Source: Escarpia spicata (lineage: Eukaryota > Annelida > Polychaeta > Sabellida > Siboglinidae). From it: a DNA stretch of 64,000 nt. The stretch covers positions 35,168,792 to 35,232,791 of the forward strand of contig OZ023207.1 in the NCBI GenBank assembly GCA_963995525.1, in the 5' to 3' direction. Both the position numbers and the translations under genes were made by a program. Shown piece after piece: positions 52,901 through 64,000 of this stretch. The first letter of the stretch is position 1; the number at the start of each line of letters is the position of its first letter. The notes under the pieces are model-generated. The model worked only from the letters and a program-made list of their open reading frames with translations, was not told where the DNA came from and searched no databases.

Positions 52901-55900
52901 TTAACTGTTGATTACCCCCTATAAATGAAAAGTAACCATTAGAAAACGTCTACAATGCTGTGATTGTAAGCCGAACGGTGATACATAAGAAATATTATGT
53001 TATATCATTGAAATGAACGATATTCAGCATTTGGGATCGTTTTTAACTGTTGATTACCCGCTGTAAATGAAAACTAACCGTCAGAAAACGTGTACATTGC
53101 TGTAAATGTGAGCTGTACGGTTATACACGCGAAATATTATGTTATGCCATTGAATTGAACAATATTCAGCATTTTGCATCATTTTAAAGTGTTGATTACC
53201 CACTATAAATGAAAACAAACCGTCAGAAAACGTCTAGAATGCTCTGAATGAAAGCCGTACGGTGAAACATACGAAATATTATGTTATATCATTGAATTGA
53301 ACGATATTCAGCATATGGTAACGGTTTTAACTTTTGATTACCCCTTATATATGAAAACTAACCGTCAGAAAATGTCTAGATTACTGTCGTAGAGAATTGT
53401 ACGTTCATGCAAGAGAAATATTATGCTATCAGTTTGAATTGATTGAAACTCAGCATTTGGGATCGTTTTTAACTGTTGATTACCCGCTGTAAATGAAAAC
53501 TAACCGTCAGAAAACGTCTAGATTGCTGTAATAGTGACCTGAAGTGTCAAACAAGCGAAATATTATGCTATCACTTCGAATTGATCGATACTCAGCATTT
53601 GGGAACGTTTTTAACTGTTGATTACCCCCTATAAATGAAAAATAACCGTCAGAAAACGTCTACATTGCTGTGAATGTGAGCTGTACTGTTATACACGAGA
53701 AACGTTATGTTATGCCATTGAATTGAACGATATTCAGAATATTGCATCGTTTTAAAGTGTTGATTTCCCCCTATAAAAGAAAACTAACCATCAGAAAACG
53801 TCTACAATGCTGTGATTGTAGGCCGAACTGTGATACATAAGAAATATTATGTTATATCATTGAAATGAACGATATTCAGCATTTGGCAACGTTTTTAACT
53901 CTTCTTTACCCCCTATAAATGAAAACTAACCGTCAGAAAATGTCTAGACTATTGTGATAGTGAACTGTACGTTCATACAAGATAAATATTATGCTATCAC
54001 TTCGAATTGATTCATACTCAGCATTTGGGAACGTTTTTAACTGTTGATTACCCCGTATAAATGAAAACAAACCGTCAGAAAACGTGTACATTGCTGTAAA
54101 TGTGAGCTGTACGGTTATACACGCGAAATATTATGTTATGCCTTTGAATTGAACAATATTCAGCATTTTGCATCATTTTAAAGTGTTGATTACCCCCTAT
54201 AAATGAAAACAAACCGTCAGAAAATGTATAGAATGCTCTGAATGTAAGCCGTACGGTGAAACATACGAAATATTATGTTATATCATTTAATTGAACGATA
54301 TTCAGCACATGGTAACGGTTTAAACTTTTGATTACCCCTTATATCTGAAAACTAACCGTCAGAAAATGTCTAGATTACTGTCGTAGAGAATTGTACGTTC
54401 ATGCAAGAGAAATATTATGCTATCAGTTTGATTTGATTGAAACTCAGCATTTGGGATCGTTTTTAACTGTTGATTACCCGCTGTAAATGAAAACTAACCG
54501 TCAGAAAACGTCTACATTGCTGTAATAGTGACCTGAAGTGTCAAACAAGCGAAATATTATGCTATCACTTCGAATTGATCGATACTCAGCATTTGTGAAC
54601 GTTTTTAACTGTTGATTACCCCCTATAAATGAAAAATAACCGTCAGAAAACGTCTACATTGCTGTGAATGTGAGCTGTACGGTTATACACGAGAAACGTT
54701 ATGTTATGCCATTGAATTGAACGATATTCAGCATTTGGCAACGTTTTTAACTCTTCTTTACCCCCTATAAATGAAAATTAACCGTCAGAAAATGTCTAGA
54801 CTATTGTGATAGTGAACTGTACGTTCATACAAGAGAAATATTATGCTATCACTTCGAATTGATTCATACTCAGCATTTGGGAACGTTTTTAATTGTTGAC
54901 TACCCCCTATAAATGAAAACAAACCTTCAGAAAACGTGTACATTGCTGTAAATGTGAGCTGTACGGTTATACACGCGAAATATTATGTTATGCAATTGAA
55001 TTGAACAATATTCAGCATTTTGCATCATTTTAAAGTGTTGATTACCCCCTATAAATGAAAACAAACCGTCAGAAAACGTGTAGAATGCTCTGAATGTAAG
55101 CCGTACGGTGAAACGTACGAAATATTATGTTATATCATTGAATTGAACGATATTCAGCATATGGTAACGGTTTTAACTTTTGATTACCCCTTATATATGA
55201 AAACTAACCGTCAGAAAATTTCTAGATTACTGTCGTAGAGAACTGTACGTTCATGCAAGAGAAATATTATGCTATCAGTTTGAATTGATTGAAACTCAGC
55301 ATTTGGGATCGTTTTTAACTATTGATTACCCGCTGTAAATGAAAACTAACCGTCAGAAAACGTCTAGATTGCTGTAATAGTGACCTGAAGTGTCAAACAA
55401 GCGAAATATTATGCTATCACTTCGAATTGATCGATACTCAGCATTTGGGAATGTTTTTAACTGTTGATTACCCCCTATAAATGAAAAGTAACCATCAGAA
55501 AACGTCTACAATGCTGTGATTGTAAGCCGAACGGTGATACATAAGAAATATTATGTTATATCATTGAAATGAACGATATTCAGCATTTGGCAACGTTTTT
55601 AACTTTTCTTTACCCCCTATCAATGAAAACTAACCGTCAGAAAATGTCTAGACTATTGTGATAGTGAACTGTACGTTCATACAAGAGAAATATTATGCTA
55701 TCAGTTTGAAGTGATTGAAACTCAGCATTTGGGATCGTTTTTAACTGTTGATTACCCGCTGTAAATGAAAACTAACCGTCAGAAAACTTGTACATTGCTG
55801 TAAATGTGAGCTGTACGGTTATACACGCGAAATATTATGTTATGCCATTGAATTGAACAATATTCAGCATTTTGCATCATTTTAAAGTGTTGATTACCCC

Positions 55901-55970
55901 CTATAAATGAAAACAAACCGTCAGAAAACGTCTAGAATGCTCTGAATGTAAGCCGTACGGTGAAACATAC
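49965..55970 (+). repeat. Third, diverged partial macro-repeat unit
   Basis: The start at cccatataaatg (49973) corresponds to 38221 in unit 2. After a missing monomer and a 1-bp loss the offset becomes 11,609 bp and holds: tcatcatttgg 51889 versus 40280, the 33-bp deletion 51479 versus 39870, ccattag 52939 versus 41330. Relative to the second 24-mer copy the offset is 8201. It carries more private changes than units 1 and 2 (ccgtacagtg, tgtaatgcc, cccactataaatg, ttatatctg), so it separated earlier or has escaped homogenisation. At 55971 it jumps to the shared block. Confidence 0.83.
51461..51569 (+). repeat. 109-bp truncated E monomer (unit 3)
   Basis: Same 33-bp deletion, 11,609 bp after that of unit 2, confirming common descent of the three macro-units. 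Confidence 0.93.
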
Positions 55971-56963
55971 GAAATATTATGTTATATCATTGAAATGAAC
56001 GATATTCAGCATTTGGCAACGTTTTTAACTTTTCTTTACCCCTATAAATGAAAACTAACCTTCATAAAATGTCTAGACTACTGTGATAGTGAAATGTACG
56101 TTCATACAAGAGAAATATTATGCTATCACTTCGAATTGATTCATACTCAGCATTTGGGGACGTTTTTAACTGATGATTACCCCCTATAAATGAAAACAAA
56201 CCGTCAGAAAACGTGTACATTGCTGTAAATGTGAGCTGTACGTTTATACACGCGAAATATTATGTTATGCCATTGAATTGAACAATATTCAGCATTTTGC
56301 ATCGTTTTAAAATGTTGATTACCCCCAATAAATGAAAACTAACCATCAGAAAACGTCTACAATGCTGTGATTGTAAGCCGAACGGTGATACATACGAAAT
56401 ATTATGTTATATCATTGAAATGAACGATATTCAGCATTTGGCAACGTTTTTAACTTTTCTTTACCCCCTATAAATGAAAACTAACCGTCAGAAAATGTCT
56501 AGACTACTGTGATAGTGAACTGTACGATCATAAAAGAGAATTATTATGCTATCACTTTGAATTGATTCATACTCAGCATTTGGGAACGTTTTTAACTGTT
56601 GATTACCCCCTATAAATGAAAACAAACCGTCAGAAAACGTGTACATTGCTGTAAATGTGAGCTGTACGGTTATACATACGAAATATTATGTTATATCATT
56701 GAATTGAACGATATTCAGCATATGGTAACGGTTTTAACTTTTGATTACCCCTTATATATGAAAACTAACCGTCAGAAAATGTCTAGATTACTGTCGTAGA
56801 GAACTATACGTTCATGCAAGAGAAATATTATGCTATCAGTTTGAATTGATTGAAACTCAGCATTTGGGATCGTTTTTAACTGTTGATTACCCGCTGTAAA
56901 TGAAAACTAACCGTCAGAAAACGTCTAGATTGCTGTAATAGTGACCTGAAGTGTCAAACAAGC
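55971..56963 (+). repeat. Shared 7-monomer block, copy 3
   Basis: It matches 10071-11062 (offset 45,900 at its start) with the tags aaccttcat (56061), aactgatgattacc (56171), cccccaata and gatcataaaagagaat. It contains all seven monomers and ends before an F monomer with gaactattatg (56964). Confidence 0.83.
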
Positions 56964-58240
56964 GAACTATTATGCTATCACTTCGAATTGATCGATACTC
57001 AGCATTTGGGAACGTTTTTAACTGTTGATTACCCCCTATAAATGAAAAATAACCGTCAGAAAACGTCTACATTGCTGTGAATGTGAGCTGTACGGTTATA
57101 CACGAGAAACATTATGTTATGCCATTGAATTGAACGATATTCAGAATTTTGCATCGTTTTAAAGTGTTAATTACCCCCTGTAAATGAAAACTAACCATCA
57201 GAAAACGTCTACAATGCTGTGAATGTAAGCCGAACGGTGATACATACGAAATATTATGTTATATCATTGAAATGAACGATATTCAGCATTTGGCAACGTT
57301 TTTAACTTTTCTTTACCCCTATAAATGAAAACTAACCGTCAGAAAATGTCTAGACTACTGTGATAGTGAAATGTACGTTCATACAAGAGAAATATTATAC
57401 TATCACTTCGAATTGATTCATACTCAGCATTTGGGAACGTTTTTAACTGTTGATTAACCCCTATAAATGAAAACAAACCGTCAGAAAACGTGTACATTGC
57501 TGTAAATGTGAGCTGTACGGTTATACACGCGAAATATTATGTTATGCCATTGAATTGAACAATATTCAGCATTTTGCATCGTTTTAAAATGTTGATTACA
57601 CCCAATAAATGAAAACTAACCATCAGAAAACGTCTACAATGCTGTGATTGTAAGCCGAACGGTGATACATACGAAATATTATGTTATATCATTGAAATGA
57701 ACGATATTCAGCATTTGGCAACGTTTTAAACTTTTCTTTACCCCCTATAAATGAAAACTAACCGTCAGAAAATGTCTAGACTACTGTGATAGTGAACTGT
57801 ACGATCATAAAAGAGAAATATTATGCTATCACTTCGAATTGATTCATACTCAGCATTTGGGAACGTTTTTAACTGTTGATTACCCCCTATAAATGAAAAC
57901 AAACCGTCAGAAAACGTGTACATTGCTGTAAATGTGAGCTGTACGGTTATACATACGAAATATTATGTTATATCATTGAATTGAACGATATTCAGCATAT
58001 GGTAACGGTTTTAACTTTTGATTACCCCTTATATATGAAAACTAACCGTCAGAAAATGTCTAGATTACTGTCGTAGAGAATTGTACGTTCATGCAAGAGA
58101 AATATTATGCTATCAGTTTGAATTGATTGAAACTCAGCATTTGGGATCGTTTTTAACTGTTGATTACCCGCTGTAAATGAAAACTAACCGTCAGAAAACG
58201 TCTAGATTGCTGTAATAGTGACCTGAAGTGTCAAACAAGC
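56964..58240 (+). repeat. Copy of the first part of the macro-repeat
   Basis: It has the tags of 27818-29.1 kb in order: F with gaactattatg, G with gttaattaccccctg, A with tttacccctataaatg, B with ttatactatcac (57397 versus 28251), C with acacccaata, gatcataaaag. The junction with the next segment is at the F monomer 58241, whose left end reads tatcatttcg. Confidence 0.8.
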
Positions 58241-60502
58241 GAAATATTATGCTATCATTTCGAATTGATCGATACTCAGCATTTGGGAACGTTTTTAACT
58301 GTTGATTACCCCCTATAAATGAAAAATAACCGTCAGAAAACGTCTACATTGCTGTGAATGTGAGCTGTACTGTTATACACGAGAAACGTTATGTTATGCC
58401 ATTGAATTGAACGATATTCAGAATATTGCATCGTTTTAAAGTGTTGATTTCCCCCTATAAAAGAAAACTAACCATCAGAAAACGTCTACAATGCTGTGAT
58501 TGTAAGCCGAACTGTGATACATAATACATATTATGTTATATCATTGAAATGAACGATATTCAGCATTTGGCAACGTTTTTAACTCTTCTTTACCCCCTAT
58601 AAATTAAAACTAACCGTCAGAAAATGTCTAGACTATTGTGATAGTGAACTGTACGTTCATACAAGAGAAATATTATGCTATCACTTCGAATTGATTCATA
58701 CTCAGCATTTGGGAACATTTTTAACTGTTGATTACCCCGTATAAATGAAAACAAACCGTCAGAAAACGTGTACATTGCTGTAAATGTGAGCTGTACGGTT
58801 ATACACGCGAAATATTATGTTATGCCTTTGAATTGAACAATATTCAGCATTTTGCATCATTTTAAAGTGTTGATTACCCCCTATAAATGAAAATAAACCG
58901 TCAGAAAACGTATAGAATGCTCTGAATGTAAGCCGTACGGTGAAACATACGAAATATTATGTTATATCATTTAATTGAACGATATTCAGCACATGGTAAC
59001 GGTTTTAACTTTTGATTACCCCTTATATATGAAAACTAACCGTCAGAAAATGTCTAGATTACTGTCGTAGAGAATTGTACGTTCATGCAAGATAAATATT
59101 ATGCTATCAGTTTGATTTGATTGAAACTCAGCATTTGGGATCGTTTTTAACTGTTGATTACCCGCTGTAAATGAAAACTAACCGTCAGAAAACGTCTACA
59201 TTGCTGTAATAGTGACCTGAAGTGTCAAACAAGCGAAATATTATGCTATCACTTCGAATTGATCGATACTCAGCATTTGTGAACGTTTTTAACTGTTGAT
59301 TACCCCCTATAAATGAAAAATAACCGTCAGAAAACGTCTACATTGCTGTGAATGTGAGCTGTACGGTTATACACGAGAAACGTTATGTTATGCCATTGAA
59401 TTGAACGATATTTAGCATTTGGCAACGTTTTTAACTCTTCTTTACCCCCTATAAATGAAAACTAACCGTCAGAAAATGTCTAGACTATTGTGATAGTGAA
59501 CAGTACGTTCATACGAGAGAAATATTATGCTATCACTTCGAATTGATTCATACTCAGCATTTGGGAACGTTTTTAATTGTTGACTACCCCCTATAAATGA
59601 AAACAAACCTTCAGAAAACGTGTACATTGCTTTAAATGTGAGCTGTACGGTTATACACGCGAAATATTATGTTATGCAATTGAATTGAACAATATTCAGC
59701 ATTTTGCATCATTTTAAAGTGTTGATTACCCCCTATAAATAAAAACAAACCGTCAGAAAACGTGTAGAATGCTCTGAATGTAAGCCGTACGGTGAAACGT
59801 ACGAAATATTATGTTATATCATTGAATTGAACGATATTCAGCATATGGTAACGGTTTTAACTTTTGATTACCCCTTATATATGAAAACTAACCGTCAGAA
59901 AATGTCTAGATTACTGTCGTAGAGAACTGTACGTTCATGCAAGAGAAATATTATGCTATCAGTTTGAATTGATTGAAACTCAGCATTTGGGATCGTTTTT
60001 AACTGTTGATTACCCGCTGTAAATGAAAACTAACCGTCAGAAAACGTCTAGATTGCTGTAATAGTGACCTCAAGTGTCAAACAAGCGAAATATTATGCTA
60101 TCACTTCGAATTGATCGATACTCAGCATTTGGGAATGTTTTTAACTGTTGATTACCCCCTATAAATGAAAAGTAACCATCAGAAAACGTCTACAATGCTG
60201 TGATTGTAAGCCGAACGGTGATACATAAGAAATATTATGTTATATCATTTAAATGAACGATATTCAGCATTTGGCAACGTTTTTAACTTTTCTTTACCCC
60301 GTATCAATGAAAACTAACCGTCAGAAAATGTCTAGACTATTGTGATAGTGAACTGTACGTTCATACAAGAGAAATATTATGCTATCAGTTTGAAGTGATT
60401 GAAACTCAGCATTTGGGATCGTTTTTAACTGTTGATTACCCGCTGTAAATGAAAACTAACCGTCAGAAAACGTGTACATTGCTGTAAATGTGAGCTGTAC
60501 GC
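58241..60502 (+). repeat. Copy of the 33.2-35.4 kb part of the macro-repeat
   Basis: It corresponds to 33179 onward at an offset of 25,062 bp: gtactgtt, tttccccctataaaag, ccccgtataaatg, gcctttgaattg, atttgtgaacg, ttgttgactacc, gggaatg and the E/B fusion monomer (60371 versus 35309) all follow in order. Its D monomer has gcacatggtaac, a form lying between the usual gcatatggtaac and the derived gcacaaggtaac. Confidence 0.8.
60371..60502 (+). repeat. 132-bp E/B fusion monomer with 10-bp deletion
   Basis: The left half is E-like (agtttgaagtgattg, cgctgtaaatg), the right half B-like (gtgtacattgctgtaaatg). The end reads gagctgtacgcgaaat where relatives have gctgtacggttatacacgcg, a loss of 10 bp at the same site as the 8-bp loss at 145 and 990 but with a different length. 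Confidence 0.9.
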
Positions 60503-63500
60503 GAAATATTATGTTATGCCATTGAATTGAACAATATTCAGCATTTTGCATCATTTTAAAGTGTTGATTACCCCCTATAAATGAAAACAAACCGTCAGAA
60601 AACGTCTAGAATGCTCTGAATGTAAGCCGTACGGTGAAACATACGAAATATTATGTTATATCATTGAATTGAACGATATTAAGCATATGGTAACGGTTTT
60701 AACTTTTGATTACCCCTTATATATGAAAACTAACCGTCAGAAAACGTCTACATTGCTGTGAATGTGAGCTGTACGGTTATACACGAGAAACGTTATGTTA
60801 TGCCATTGAATTGAACGATATTCAGCATTTGGCAACGTTTTTAACTCTTCTTTACCCCCTATAAATGAAAACTAACCGTCAGAAAATGTCTAGACTATTG
60901 TGATAGTGAACTGTACGTTCATACAAGAGAAATATTATGTTATCACTTCGAATTGATTCATACTCAGCATTTGGGAACGTTTTTAACTGTTGACTACCCC
61001 ATATAAATGAAAACAAACCGTCAGAAAACGTGTACATTGCTGTAAATGTGAGCTGTACGGTTATACACGCGAAATATTATGTTATGCCATTGAATTGAAC
61101 AATATTCAGCATTTTGCATCATTTTAAAGTGTTGATTACCCCCTATAAATGAAAACAAACCGTCAGAAAACGTGTAGAATGCTCTGAATGTAAGCCGTAC
61201 GGTGAAACGTACGAAATATTATGTTATATCATTGAATTGAACGATATTCAGCATATGGTAACGGTTTTAACTTTTGATTACCCCTTATATATGAAAACTA
61301 ACCGTCAGAAAATGTCTAGATTACTGTCGTAGAGAACTGTACGTTCATGCAAGAGAAATATTATGCTATCACTTCGAATTGATTCATACTCAGCATTTGG
61401 GAACGTTTTTAACTGTTGACTACCCCCTATAAATGAAAACAAACCGTCAGAAAACGTGTACATTGCTGTAAATGTGAGCTGTACGGTTATACACGCGAAA
61501 TATTATGTTATGCCATTGAATTGAACAATATTCTGCATATGGTAACGGTTTTGACTTTTGATTACCCCTTATATATGAAAACTAACCGTCAGAAAATGTC
61601 TAGATTACTGTCGTAGAGAATTGTACGTTCATGCAAGAGAAATATTATGCTACCAGTTTGAATTGATTGAAACTCAGCATTTGGGATCGTTTTTAACTGT
61701 TGATTACCCGCTGTAAATGAAAACTAACCGTCAGAAAACGTCTAGATTGCTATAATAGTGACCTGAAGTGTCAAACAAGCGAAATATTATGCTATCACTT
61801 CGAATTGATCGATACTCAGCATTTGGGAACGTTTTTAACTGTTGATTACCCCCTATAAATGAAAAATAACCGTCAGAAAACGTCTACATTGCTGTGAATG
61901 TGAGCTGTACGGTTATACACGAGAAACGTTATGTTATGCCATTGAATTGAACTATATTCAGAATATTGCATCGTTTTAAAGTGTTGATTTCCCCCTATAA
62001 AAGAAAACTAACCGTCAGAAAACGTCTACAATGCTGTGATTGTAAGCCGAACGGTGATACATAAGAAATATTATGTTATATCATTGAAATGAACGATATT
62101 CAGCATTTGGCAACGTTTTTAACTCTTCTTTACCCCCTATAAATGAAAACTAACCGTCAGAAAATGTCTAGACTATTGTGATAGTGAACTGTACGTTCAT
62201 ACAAGAGAAATATTATGCTATCACTTCGAATTGATTGAAACTCAGCATTTGGGATCGTTTTTAACTGTTGATTACTCGCTGTAAATGAAATCTAACCGAC
62301 AGAAAACGTCTAGATTGCTGTAATAGTGACCTGAATTGTCAAACAAGCGAAATATTATGCTATCACTTCGAATTGATCGATACTCAGCATTTGGGAACGT
62401 TTTTAACTGTTGATTACCCCCTATAAATGAAAAGTAACCATCAGAAAACGTCTACAATGCTGTGATTGTAAGCCGAACGGTGATACATAAGAAATATTAT
62501 GTTATATCATTGAAATGAACGATATTCAGCATTTGGCAACGTTTTTAACTTTTCTTTACCCCCTATAAATGAAAACTAACCGTCAGAAAATGTCTAGACT
62601 ATTGTGATAGTGAACTGTACGTTCATACAAGAGAAATATTATGCTATCACTTCGAATTGATTCATACTCAGCATTTGGGAACGTTTTTAACTGTTGATTA
62701 CCCCCTGTAAATGAAAACAAACCGTCAGAAAACGTGTACATTGCTGTAAATGTGAGATGTACGGTTATACACGCGAAATATTATGTTATGCCATTGAATT
62801 GAACAATATTCAGCATTTTGCATCATTTTAAAGTGTTGATTACCCCCTATAAATGAAAACAAACCGTCAGAAAACGTCTAGAATGCTCTGAATGTAAGCC
62901 GTACGGTGAAACATACGAAATATTATGTTATATCATTGAATTGAACGATATTCAGCATATGGTAACGGTTTTAACTTTTGATTACCCCTTATATATGAAA
63001 ACTAACCGTCAGAAAATGTCTAGATTACTGTCGTAGAGAATTGTACGTTCATGCAAGAGAAATATTATGCTATCAGTTTGAATTGATTGAAACTCAGCAT
63101 TTGGGATCGTTTTTAACTGTTGATTACCCCCTATAAATGAAAACAAACCGTCAGAAAACGTGTACATTGCTGTAAATGTGAGCTGTACGGTTATACACGC
63201 GAAATATTATGTTATGCCATTGAATTGAACGATATTCAGAATATTGCATCGTTTTATAGTGTTGATTTCCCCCTATAAAAGAAATCTAACCATCAGAAAA
63301 CGTCTACAATGCTGTGATTGTAAGCCGAACGGTGATACATAAGAAATATTATGTTATGCCATTGAATTGAACAATATTCAGCATTTTGCATCATTTTAAA
63401 GTGTTGATTACCCCCTATAAATGAAAACAAACCGTCAGAAAACGTCTTTAATGCTCTGAATGTAAGCCGAACGGTGATACATAAGAAATCTTATGTTATA

Positions 63501-64000
63501 TCATTGAAATGAACGATATTCAGCATTTGGCAACGTTTTTAACTCTTCTTTACCCCCTATAAATAAAAACTAACCGTCAGAAAATGTATAGACTATTGTG
63601 ATAGTGAACTGTTCGTTCATACAAGAGAAATATTATGCTATCACTTCGAATTGATTCATACTCAGCATTTGGGTACGTTTTTAACTGTTGATTACCCCCT
63701 ATAAATGAAAACAAACCGTCAGAAAACGTGTACATTGCTGTAAATGTGAGCTGTACGGTTATACACGCGAAATATTATGTTATGCTTTTGAATTGAACAA
63801 TATTCAGCATTTTGCATCATTTTAAAGTGTTGATTACCCCCTATAAATGAAAACTAACCGTCAGAAAACGTCTAGAATGCTCTGAATGTAAGCCGTACGG
63901 TGAAACTTACGAAATATTATGTTATATCATTGAATTGAACGATATTCAGTATATGGTAACGGTTTTAACTTTTGATTACCCCTTATATATGAAAACTAAC
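60503..64000 (+). repeat. Irregular right section with many fusion monomers
   Basis: The order from 60503 is C', a D/F fusion (60645), a G/A fusion (60787), B C' D B, a C'/D fusion (61497, ttctgcatatgg), E F G A, a B/E fusion (62207), an F/G fusion (62349, gaaaagtaaccatcag), A B C' D, an E/B fusion (63059), a G-like monomer (63201), a C'/G mixture (63343), A B C' D. No exact long period was found here. It resembles the left section in irregularity. The satellite continues past the window end. Confidence 0.8.

Larger units (their letters stand above)
1..64000 (+). repeat. 142-bp satellite DNA array spanning the whole window
   Basis: The motif gaaatattatg recurs every 142 bp (for example 279, 421, 705, 847, 1976, 2118), always on the same strand, from the first base to the last. 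About 450 monomers are present. Departures from 142 bp are rare and scattered: 134-bp monomers at 145 and 990, 109-bp monomers at 31083, 39852 and 51461, a 132-bp monomer at 60371, and a few 1-bp indels. No inversion, transposon insertion or unique spacer was seen. The middle of the monomer (about positions 64-103) is almost constant, while positions 12-35 and 104-142 define types. Monomers are arranged in higher-order repeats described below. The family was not recognised by sequence; only the 142-bp length recalls tenebrionid beetle satellites. Strand is the displayed orientation only. Confidence 0.98.

Noticed and set aside
1..64000. CRISPR array, because of regular repeats.
   Set aside because: There are no unique spacers: the whole 142-bp unit is repeated, units are far longer than CRISPR repeat plus spacer, and no cas genes are present.
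1..64000. Alpha satellite or a CENP-B box satellite.
   Set aside because: The monomer is 142 bp, not about 171 bp, and no match to the CENP-B box pattern (TTCG followed at the right spacing by CGGG) was seen.
1..64000. Assignment to the Tenebrio molitor or Palorus satellite.
   Set aside because: Only the 142-bp length agrees. I could not compare sequences, and most monomers here lack the EcoRI-type gaattc site I associate with the Tenebrio repeat, so no species is claimed.
1..64000. Inverted segments, transposons or telomeric repeats within the array.
   Set aside because: All gaaatattatg motifs read in the same direction, spacing is continuous, and no foreign segment or short telomere-type repeat was found.
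1..64000. A 71-bp half-monomer as the true basic unit.
   Set aside because: The two halves of the monomer show no convincing similarity when compared by eye, so 142 bp is kept as the basic unit.

Overview
The window is one uninterrupted block of tandemly repeated satellite DNA. It holds no credible gene, RNA gene, transposon, CRISPR array or unique sequence. About 450 head-to-tail monomers, nearly all exactly 142 bp and all in one orientation, fill it from end to end; a sampled monomer is about 37% G+C. This organisation means a eukaryotic chromosome, in (peri)centromeric, subtelomeric or sex-chromosome-type heterochromatin. The species cannot be read from the sequence. 142-bp satellites are known from tenebrionid beetles (Tenebrio molitor, Palorus ratzeburgii), which makes an insect a reasonable but unproven guess.

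Monomers fall into three families by their variable ends (about positions 12-35 and 104-142, numbering from the conserved gaaatattatg): alpha (types A, D), beta (B, E, F) and gamma (C, C', G). The middle (about 64-103) is nearly constant. The families follow a strict order, giving trimers alpha-beta-gamma (A B C) and tetramers alpha-beta-beta-gamma (D E F G). These combine into 7-mers (A B C' D E F G), 10-mers and larger higher-order repeats (HORs).

Layout. (1) 1-8267: irregular mixture of 3-mers and 7-mers with many hybrid monomers. (2) 8268-10070: left edge segment, matched at 25164-26966 with a constant offset of 16,896 bp. (3) 10071-12241: segments shared with later parts of the window, including an odd A14 tract at 11565. 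(4) 12242-25163: clean HOR array in which 1420-bp (10-mer) and 2414-bp (17-mer) units end up alternating, giving a 3834-bp (27-mer) super-period. (5) 25164-27817: right edge segment and a shared block. (6) 27818-45355: two nearly identical 8769-bp units. (7) 41.1-49.96 kb: nested amplifications of 3408 bp (24-mer) and 1704 bp (12-mer). (8) 49965-55970: a third, more diverged and internally deleted copy related to the 8769-bp unit. (9) 55971-64000: a mosaic of further copies grading into an irregular edge.

Nothing here acts as a gene set. What the window records is repeated unequal exchange and conversion at several nested scales, with traceable scars (33-bp, 10-bp, 8-bp and 1-bp deletions, whole-monomer losses, fusion monomers). 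142 is not a multiple of 3, so each monomer shifts the reading frame and open frames stay at or below 66 codons. All repeat offsets were read by eye from marker variants; percent identities were not computed.
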